DNA from: an uncultured Acidimicrobiales bacterium
GTDB lineage: Bacteria; Actinomycetota; Acidimicrobiia; Acidimicrobiales; UBA10347
DNA length: 8,289 nt
Direction: 5' to 3'
Assembly (NCBI GenBank): GCA_937942965.1
Contig: CALDGN010000090.1
Span: forward strand, 1-8,289
The notes under the pieces are model-generated. The model made no database searches, was not told the origin of the DNA, and was given only the letters and a program-made list of their open reading frames with translations. The translations under genes were made by a program, and so were the position numbers. This document shows positions 1 to 4,963 of this stretch, one piece after another. How positions within the stretch are numbered: position 1 is the stretch's first letter; the number at the start of each line of letters is the position of its first letter.

Positions 1-387
1 GATGGCGTGGGCTTCGCCCAGCGGCAGGTCGAACGTGATCGACGCGGCGCAGTGGAAGATCTCGTCGCACGAAGCAGCGATGCGTTCCCACGTGGTCGTC
101 GACCATCCGAGGTGGGCTTCTTCGAGGTCGCCTCGAATCCAGGAGACCCGCTGGCCGAGCTCGGCGGCGTCTGCCCCGAGCAGTTCGGCGAGTCGGCTGG
201 CACCACGGCGCTGCGCGTGTTCGGTCGAGTCGGCGCGCACGGGGCACACCAGCGTGCGGTCGCTCGAGAGCAAGAGGTGTTTGACAAGTTCGCCGCCAAC
301 GAACCCGGTTGCGCCTGTAACGACCGTGTGTGTTCCACGGTCCGGGGAATCGAACGCGCCGCTCACGCGAGAGTTGTCCGCTGTCAT
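1..387 (-). CDS. NAD(P)-dependent SDR, thioester-reductase / fatty acyl-CoA reductase-like (partial, N-terminal 129 aa)
   Basis: The ATG at 387-385 opens a frame that runs off the left edge, so the C-terminus is missing. Seen: a Rossmann dinucleotide-binding motif TGATGFVG at residues 24-31, then VCPVRADS (about 48-54), an Arg-rich helix, WIRGDLEE with LGW (about 84-95), and HCAASITFD (112-120). The order GATGFxG / VRA / GDL-x-LG / H-AA-x-F matches the extended SDR subgroup containing the reductase domains of carboxylic acid reductases and NRPSs and the fatty acyl-CoA reductases (NAD_binding_4, 'male sterility' type). Such enzymes reduce acyl thioesters with NADPH. The catalytic Ser/Tyr-x3-Lys lies outside the window, so activity cannot be confirmed. 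Only 23 residues precede the Rossmann motif, so there is no adenylation or carrier domain in front: this is a stand-alone reductase. An AAGG sequence 7 nt upstream supports the start. Another extended SDR (sugar epimerase or 3-beta-HSD-like) is the alternative. Confidence 0.8.
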   Translation of the reverse strand, partial: MTADNSRVSGAFDSPDRGTHTVVTGATGFVGGELVKHLLLSSDRTLVCPVRADSTEHAQRRGASRLAELLGADAAELGQRVSWIRGDLEEAHLGWSTTTWERIAASCDEIFHCAASITFDLPLGEAHAI

Positions 388-415
388 ATGTCCGCCTTGA
401 GTTGTCTCCGTGCCA

Positions 416-437
416 GGCGTTGTCGGGAAACAACGCC
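416..437. repeat. Perfect inverted repeat, 8-bp arms with 6-nt spacer
   Basis: GGCGTTGT (416-423) and ACAACGCC (430-437) are exact reverse complements around the spacer CGGGAA. The element lies 28 nt upstream of the SDR start at 387 and about 85 nt downstream of the DUF3237 stop. No T-run follows on either strand, so it is not a classical intrinsic terminator. Its size and symmetry would suit an operator for a dimeric repressor (for example TetR-type) controlling the SDR gene. A hairpin in the transcript is the alternative. Confidence 0.5.
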
Positions 438-441
438 GGGT

Positions 442-463
442 ACGTCTGAGCATGACGTCTCAG
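442..463. repeat. Short direct and inverted repeats between DUF3237 and SDR genes
   Basis: ACGTCT occurs at 442-447 and again at 455-460, and CTGAG (446-450) is the inverse of CTCAG (459-463). This sits next to the stronger inverted repeat at 416-437 in the only sizeable gap on the left side. It may be part of a promoter or operator region for the SDR gene, but no clear -10 or -35 pair was found. The repeats are short enough to arise by chance. Confidence 0.25.
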
Positions 464-498
464 CGGGCGGCCTTCTGTAACGCACCCAACGGATCGGC

Positions 499-514
499 GG
501 TGACGGCGGTCACC
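499..514 (-). terminator. Hairpin just after the DUF3237 stop, possible weak terminator
   Basis: GGTGAC (499-504) pairs perfectly with GTCACC (509-514) across a 4-nt loop, 7 nt beyond the minus-strand stop codon at 522-524. A second small palindrome, GGCTA-TC-TAGCC (516-527), overlaps the stop codon itself. There is no T-run after the stem on the minus strand. It could be a weak or U-less terminator or 3'-end stabiliser. Read-through into the SDR gene is possible. Confidence 0.35.
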
Positions 515-521
515 TGGCTAT

Positions 522-941
522 CTAGCCGGGTCGAACCTCGTAGAGCTCGTAGACGATGGTGCCATCGCCGGCTTGGCCAACACCGACGGCCTGGATCCGG
601 TTGAGCCAGTCGTACTTCTCGCCGGCCTGGAACAGCGGCGCGGACACTGCCGTGCTGGTCGCGAAGTCGATGCGACCCGAGTATTCGACGTGGATGATCT
701 CGTCGTCGTCGGTCTTGAGGGTCGCCCGCACGTCGAGCGTGCCCATCGTGCCGTCAGGGCTCACGGTCAGCCAGTCCGCCGAGGTCGGGCTGGCGAGCGT
801 TGCGTTGAGTCGCTCGCCAGTGATCGTGACGCCGGTGACTTCGGCGACGACCCGAGTGCCGACCGGGCCGTTCTTGATGCGAAGCGACGAACCAAGCGTG
901 GCCGACAGCGTGGCGAGTGGGACAAGTTCAGGTGCGCTCAT
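522..941 (-). CDS. DUF3237 domain-containing protein
   Basis: A complete 139-residue protein of unknown function, about the usual length of the DUF3237 family. Visible family hallmarks: an N-terminal LVPLATLSATLG strand, a GVTITGERLNATL segment (37-49) followed by ADWLTVSPDGTM (55-66), TDDDEIIHVEYSGR (77-90), and the C-terminal block YDWLNRIQAVGVGQ (110-123) ending in YELYEV (131-136). These predict a small cytosolic beta-barrel with no signal peptide or membrane segment. The reaction is unknown, so no catalytic residues are claimed. The start at 941 is preceded by GGTGGAG at a suitable distance; an in-frame ATG at 959 would add six residues (MVDGGA) but lacks a Shine-Dalgarno sequence. It lies 58 nt downstream of the dockerin-protein gene on the same strand, so the two may share a transcript, although nothing in their sequences suggests a common function. 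Confidence 0.88.
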   Translation of the reverse strand: MSAPELVPLATLSATLGSSLRIKNGPVGTRVVAEVTGVTITGERLNATLASPTSADWLTVSPDGTMGTLDVRATLKTDDDEIIHVEYSGRIDFATSTAVSAPLFQAGEKYDWLNRIQAVGVGQAGDGTIVYELYEVRPG

Positions 942-999
942 GGCTCCACCGTCGACCATTTGCGACGGCAGAACCAAAAGCGTGCGTAGCGACGCGGTG

Positions 1000-3900
1000 T
1001 CAGTCGAGCGCGAATGCCTCGGCACACGGCGGGGCAGGAAGCCCGACGGTGCAGCGCGCAACCTGGAGCGCGTCGAGGATGTCGACGCCACCGCTGCCAT
1101 CGAAGTCGGCCGCACCCGTAAACAGCTGGGTCGTCGCATCACCGAGCGGACACGACGCTGCCCCCGAGCGCACCTGCGCTTCGAACTGCGCAATCACCAA
1201 GGCGTCGATAATGTCGACAACGCCATCGCAGGTCACGTCGCCGGGCACGCCCACGTCTTGGCTCACCATCTCGTTCACGAACGTGCACTCGACCGTCTCG
1301 CCCGGTGCCATATCAAGCTCGACGGTCAACCCGTCGACCTCGATATCGAAGACTCGGTCGCACGAAACACTCAGATTGCGCATCGTCACCGGCAAGGTTG
1401 CCGTCACGTCGAAGTCGGTACTGGGGACGTCGACCGTCGTCGATCCAGCGCCGTTGATTGAGACTGTGTTGTCGAATGCTCGGCCGCTGAGCGCGAACGC
1501 AACGTCACCGTTGCCGGCCGCACCTCGTAGTTCGGCCGTCATCACCACCCGTGCGGGCGGGCTCGCAACGAGGGTCGCTGCACAATCGATCGAAGTCGGT
1601 GCTTCGCCCTCCGGCCACCAGGTTGAGATTCCTATCGAGCCCGAAGGACTGCGATACGGGTCGGGATCGCTGAGTCCGTCACAGCTGAGTCTCGCCAGCT
1701 CGTAGCCGACGGTGGGGTACACGACCAGATAGGTTCCGCGTGCGACGACGACCCCAACGGGTTCGCTGACGGCGACCGACTGCGGCGGCTCGAAACCCAG
1801 GCTGTAGCGCATTTCGGTGTCCGGGATTGCGCCCGACTCGCCGGGATCCAACGTCAACGTCAGCGGCACCGTCTCTGCGGGTGGATCCATTGCGATCTCG
1901 CACCGGATGGCGTCGCCTGGCTCGGCTCCGCTCACGTCGACGATCGCTGGCGCCGGACTGACGAACTGTCCAAACGACACGACACCCGATCCGTCGCATT
2001 GCGATGCGTCGAGATTTGGCACCCAGCCGAGTGGCGCGGTGAAGCGGAGCAGTACGCCGTCGATGACGCCATTCGTCGGGTCGCCAACGCCCAACGTGTG
2101 TTGGCGCGTTACGCCTTCGGGATCCCACACATCAGCTGTGGCGGTGAATCGGTCGGCGTACAGCGCCACCGGGGGCAAGGGTGTGTCATCCGTCGACACG
2201 GGAATCAGGGTGACCGTGACAGGCGGATTCGGCCGGTCGTAGGAACTCACCGTGCAGGTCAGGTCGGTGTCGGTGAGGTCGAACTCGGCGAACCCGATCG
2301 CCGGGTTCGGTCGAGAGGTTGGTGTCTGGTCGCAGATCAGGTCGCGAAAGCGACGGTTCGGGCCGACATCGAAGTAGAGCCGCGTTGTTCCCGCAGGTAC
2401 GTCGAAGGTCGCCGTGCCATCAACGCGGTAATCGAAGGTTGGCGTGATCGAGATCAGCCGGACATGGACGTCGAGCATTTGTCCTGCGTCGTCCACGATC
2501 GTCACCGACGACTTCGCCGGATCAGATGTCGTCGAGGCGCATTCGATCGCGTCACCGACGGCGACGTCGGGCACCTCGACTCTGATGGAACGATTGCCGG
2601 AACGCCAGCTCGGCTCAAAAACCACTCCATCGACCGTGCAGGTGAACGTGTCGAGGGACCCGGTCGCGGTATCGATGCGCGCCACAGTCTGAAATGGGCC
2701 TGGGGAAATTGGCACAGTCGCACTGCCGGTCGCGGTCTGTGCGGTGGATACCGCTCGGCCGTTCATGGACAGGTAGATCGTTGGCGAGTCAAGCCCCGTG
2801 TGCGTGTTCGTCCACTCGACTGTGGCCGGCTGGACCTGCGTCATCGCGAACGTGCACGTGATCGCCTGGCCGGGAACGGCAAGCAAATCAAGCTCGAAGT
2901 CGAGCTGCGAGACGCCCGAGGCCTCGATGGGCACGTTGGCTGGGCAGTGCAGCCGAAGCTCCCATCCGGTCGGAGGTCGCTCGGCGCGAACAAGCGGTTG
3001 ACTCGACGAACCACCCGGCTCGAGCAGGATCGTTTCGGCCTGACCGGGGGCGATGACCGTCGCGTACTGGTCGTACGGCTCGCCACCCGCGTACCCCCTG
3101 AGGGCCTGGAGCGGGACCGGCGGAGTGTCGGCGGGGCCGACGACATCGAACGTGACCGACACCGGCTCAGACGGCAGGTGTGTCGTGTCGTAAACGCAAG
3201 CGACTTCGCCCGGCGCGCCGACATCGAGGGTCGCCTGCGAATACCCGCTCCCCAGATCCGCCCAGGATGTCGTGACGTCGCCGTCGCACGTGAGTCCCCG
3301 CACCGCCCAGGCGTTTTCGGGCTGCAGCCACAGTTCAAGCAGCGATGAGGAGAACGGCGCAATTGCGAGCTCGATCGTGTTCGAGTAAATCGAATCGGTG
3401 ATGTCACCAAGTCGGATCACACCTCGGTGACCGAACCCACTGCCCGGCCCATCGCTCAAGCTGACCTGGAGCACCACCGAAGGCAGCAGGCCACCATCGA
3501 TAACGGCCTCACCGCTGAGCAGCTCGAAGCGCGCGGACCGATCGGGAAGTTCAAAGTCGCTGTCGGTGGCATCGTCGCCGACGTTGGCCGTGGTGAACCG
3601 CACACCTTGGCCGCCGTTGTAGAGGAGCACGGAGTAGTTACCCGGCGGCAACGAGGCGATCTCGTACGCACCGTTCGCGTCGGTGATGGTCTCACCGAAG
3701 TACTGCTGGTCAGGGTCGAACGCCGCGACCTGCAGCCCGACCACGGGCGCTTCGCCGACCTCGCGCTGACCGTTCTCGTTCTCATCGACCCAGAACGTGC
3801 CTCGCACCGACGCCACTCGACGCAGGCCTGCATCGGCGACAGCGTCGACGCCCGGCTGCGCAGTGACAAGGGCAACGCCGTTCTCGTCGACGTCGGAATC

Positions 3901-4881
3901 GGTTGCGTCGTCGCCCACGTTGGATCGGGTGAAGGTCGTTTCGTCGGGCGCGATGACATGCACGAAGTACGTGCCGGTCAGCGGAGCCACCAGCGTGTAG
4001 CGGCCTTCGGTGTCGGTCTCGCCCGCCGCTACGACCGTGTCGGCGTCATCACGCAATTCCACCGTCACATCCTCGAAACCAGGCTCATCGTCCTCGCGTT
4101 GCCCGTTGAGGTTCACGTCCTCGAACACGATGCCCCGCACGATGGCCTCGGCTCCTGGGTCCGCGAACTGTTCGGCCTGGGCGTTCTCACCATGCTCGTT
4201 GTCGGCAGCCTCGGCGTCGATTGGGTCGGCGATTGGCGCTTCAGCACGCTCCGGCGACGCGCTCTCTGGATCTGCAGGCTGGGCGGGGACTTCGTCCGAC
4301 AGGGCTGGCTGTTCGGCACTCGGCTCATCGGCACTCGGCTCATCGGGAGTCGCTTCGTTCGACACATCCTCGGGCGATGGGCTCTCCGGTTCGGGCGCCG
4401 CGGGCACCACGACCTCGACGGGAAGCAACCCGACGTCGAAGCGGTCGACCGCTTCGGACGCCAGAGCGACGATCGGGCCAAAGCCATCGTGGAGTTCGAT
4501 CGGCGCGCGGAAACGCTCACCCACGTCGACCCCCACTCGGTAGTTGCCGGGGGCAAACGGAGCGAGCAGGTAGTTGCCATTGCCGTCGGTAACGGTCGCC
4601 GCCACTTCGGCGATCGGATCGCCAGCACTATCGAGCGCCCACAGCGACACACCAAGGTCGGCAATCCCGGCCTCATCCCCGTCGCGGATCGCGTCGCCAT
4701 CGACGTCGAGCCACACGACGCCCTCAAGCGCCGGACCGCTCGTCGCCGACGGCGCCGGTTGTGCCCCCACAGCCGACAGGCCAGGCGGAGCGACCGCCAT
4801 GAACGCTGCCAGCAACGCGATCGTTAACGAGACGACACTCCCCAGACGCACCATGAGGAGCGTAGTTCGGACCGCAAGCAC
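1000..4881 (-). CDS. Secreted modular protein: three SdrD B-like domains, seven Cys-paired modules, C-terminal type I dockerin
   Basis: About 1293 residues, numbered from the GTG at 4881. Order: signal peptide (about 10-40; hydrophobic LTIALLAAFMAVA); SdrD B-like/Cna-B domains at about 52-154, 246-354 and 357-467, each opening with a D/N-rich turn such as DENENGQRE and carrying a GxYxxxxxPPGNYxV-type strand; domains 2 and 3 share NVGDDATDSD (321-330, 433-442). A Pro/Glu/Ala-rich acidic linker (about 159-245) separates domains 1 and 2. Residues about 468-1208 are beta-rich with seven Cys pairs, the last ending ETVECTFVNE. The C-terminus (about 1212-1289) is a dockerin with two calcium loops (D1215, D1219, D1223, D1226 and D1259, D1261, D1267, D1270), each followed by a VDIxDAL helix. 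There is no catalytic domain, LPXTG motif or C-terminal membrane anchor, so it is probably an extracellular adhesive or structural protein, released or cohesin-bound. GAGG lies 8 nt before the GTG; the ATG at 4854 (1284 aa) is the alternative start and gives a shorter signal peptide. Confidence 0.87.
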   Translation of the reverse strand: MLAVRTTLLMVRLGSVVSLTIALLAAFMAVAPPGLSAVGAQPAPSATSGPALEGVVWLDVDGDAIRDGDEAGIADLGVSLWALDSAGDPIAEVAATVTDGNGNYLLAPFAPGNYRVGVDVGERFRAPIELHDGFGPIVALASEAVDRFDVGLLPVEVVVPAAPEPESPSPEDVSNEATPDEPSADEPSAEQPALSDEVPAQPADPESASPERAEAPIADPIDAEAADNEHGENAQAEQFADPGAEAIVRGIVFEDVNLNGQREDDEPGFEDVTVELRDDADTVVAAGETDTEGRYTLVAPLTGTYFVHVIAPDETTFTRSNVGDDATDSDVDENGVALVTAQPGVDAVADAGLRRVASVRGTFWVDENENGQREVGEAPVVGLQVAAFDPDQQYFGETITDANGAYEIASLPPGNYSVLLYNGGQGVRFTTANVGDDATDSDFELPDRSARFELLSGEAVIDGGLLPSVVLQVSLSDGPGSGFGHRGVIRLGDITDSIYSNTIELAIAPFSSSLLELWLQPENAWAVRGLTCDGDVTTSWADLGSGYSQATLDVGAPGEVACVYDTTHLPSEPVSVTFDVVGPADTPPVPLQALRGYAGGEPYDQYATVIAPGQAETILLEPGGSSSQPLVRAERPPTGWELRLHCPANVPIEASGVSQLDFELDLLAVPGQAITCTFAMTQVQPATVEWTNTHTGLDSPTIYLSMNGRAVSTAQTATGSATVPISPGPFQTVARIDTATGSLDTFTCTVDGVVFEPSWRSGNRSIRVEVPDVAVGDAIECASTTSDPAKSSVTIVDDAGQMLDVHVRLISITPTFDYRVDGTATFDVPAGTTRLYFDVGPNRRFRDLICDQTPTSRPNPAIGFAEFDLTDTDLTCTVSSYDRPNPPVTVTLIPVSTDDTPLPPVALYADRFTATADVWDPEGVTRQHTLGVGDPTNGVIDGVLLRFTAPLGWVPNLDASQCDGSGVVSFGQFVSPAPAIVDVSGAEPGDAIRCEIAMDPPAETVPLTLTLDPGESGAIPDTEMRYSLGFEPPQSVAVSEPVGVVVARGTYLVVYPTVGYELARLSCDGLSDPDPYRSPSGSIGISTWWPEGEAPTSIDCAATLVASPPARVVMTAELRGAAGNGDVAFALSGRAFDNTVSINGAGSTTVDVPSTDFDVTATLPVTMRNLSVSCDRVFDIEVDGLTVELDMAPGETVECTFVNEMVSQDVGVPGDVTCDGVVDIIDALVIAQFEAQVRSGAASCPLGDATTQLFTGAADFDGSGGVDILDALQVARCTVGLPAPPCAEAFALD
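1015..1248 (-). other. Type I dockerin domain (region within the large secreted protein)
   Basis: Two EF-hand-like repeats: GDVTCDGVVDIIDAL and, about 44 residues later, ADFDGSGGVDILDAL. Each has the Asp-rich calcium loop followed directly by the helix that contacts cohesin in known dockerins. The inter-repeat linker is long and holds CPLGD. Four cysteines flank or sit inside the repeats (one at loop position 4 of repeat 1). No cohesin domain is encoded in the window, so the partner, if any, is elsewhere. Confidence 0.85.
1270..3477 (-). repeat. Seven divergent Cys-paired beta modules (protein-level repeats)
   Basis: Numbered from the GTG at 4881, cysteines fall in pairs: 532/562, 646/676, 748/781, 850/876, 962/994, 1067/1100 and 1174/1199, with 25-33 residues between partners. 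The first Cys often reads L-x-CDG or LxCD after an aromatic-rich strand, and the second reads (A/E)-(I/V)-x-C-x-(F/V/I). No other Cys occurs in this segment. This resembles the CDD...GETVTCTFTN pattern common in bacterial surface proteins with prealbumin-like or Ig-like folds, where the pair probably forms an intradomain disulfide. Sequence between the pairs has diverged strongly, so no DNA-level repeat remains. Confidence 0.65.
3481..3813 (-). other. SdrD B-like domain 3
   Basis: Begins at SVRGTFWVDENENGQREVGE and includes GAYEIASLPPGNYSVLL and NVGDDATDSDFE, ending at IDGGLLPSV. This is the classical Cna-B/SdrD B pattern: G-x-V/F-W/F-x-D followed by a calcium-type D/N turn, and a PPGNY strand. 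It follows domain 2 with almost no linker. Confidence 0.8.
3820..4146 (-). other. SdrD B-like domain 2
   Basis: Begins at VRGIVFEDVNLNGQRE, has GRYTLVAPLTGTYFVHV in place of the usual PPGNY strand, then NVGDDATDSDVD, and ends at ADAGLRR. It preserves the D/N-rich turn and the NVGDDATDSD signature shared with domain 3. Confidence 0.8.
4315..4344. repeat. Tandem repeat, 2 x 15 bp, in the acidic linker
   Basis: GGCACTCGGCTCATC occurs twice without a mismatch (4315-4329 and 4330-4344) and encodes DEPSADEPSA on the minus strand. It lies in the Pro/Glu/Ala-rich linker between SdrD B-like domains 1 and 2. It keeps the reading frame, so it probably reflects a recent in-frame duplication that lengthened the linker. 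Confidence 0.85.
4420..4728 (-). other. SdrD B-like domain 1
   Basis: Starts just after the mature N-terminus with EGVVWLDVDGDAIRDGDEAG and contains GNYLLAPFAPGNYRVGV, ending near VGLLPVEV. The D-x-D-x-D turn is intact, but this copy lacks the NVGDDATDSD segment found in domains 2 and 3, so it is the more divergent of the three. Confidence 0.78.
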
Positions 4882-4963
4882 CAACTCCGCCTCAGCAACG
4901 ATGACGGAAGTTTGCTGGCGTTCACTACGGGGACCGGCCACGAGAGAACTACCATCAGCGCCG
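4882..4963. promoter_or_regulatory. Divergent intergenic region between the dockerin protein and the Fe-S oxidoreductase
   Basis: An 82-bp gap that must hold the 5' signals of both flanking genes. Toward the plus gene, TACCAT (4950-4955) fits the actinobacterial TANNNT -10 box and lies 8 nt before the ATG at 4964. That spacing would place the transcription start on or next to the ATG, i.e. a leaderless mRNA, in keeping with the lack of a good Shine-Dalgarno sequence there. No convincing -35 was found. Toward the minus gene, GAGGCGGAG provides a plausible ribosome binding site, but no clear -10 is visible. Confidence 0.35.

Noticed and set aside
7..480. Plus-strand open frames at 2-400 and 7-480
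   Set aside because: They lie antisense to the SDR gene, whose Rossmann motif and downstream blocks are clear on the minus strand.
388..521. Possible small RNA or small gene in the intergenic region
   Set aside because: Only short hairpins are visible, with no promoter-plus-terminator pair and no small frame with a ribosome site.
942..1193. Longer DUF3237 reading frame starting at 1193
   Set aside because: The extra 84 codons overlap the dockerin coding sequence in another frame and are Arg/Ser-rich shadow. Family similarity begins at the Met at 941.
1999..4827. Long plus-strand frames (1999-3348 and 3427-4827) opposite the dockerin protein
   Set aside because: They are Arg/Gly/Val-rich antisense shadows without a ribosome site or domain, while the minus strand shows clear SdrD B-like and Cys-paired modules.
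4574..4963. Upstream extension of the Fe-S oxidoreductase frame to an ATG at 4574
   Set aside because: It would run antisense through the signal peptide and first SdrD B-like domain of the dockerin protein, and its translation is Ser/Ala/Thr-rich shadow sequence with no family resemblance.
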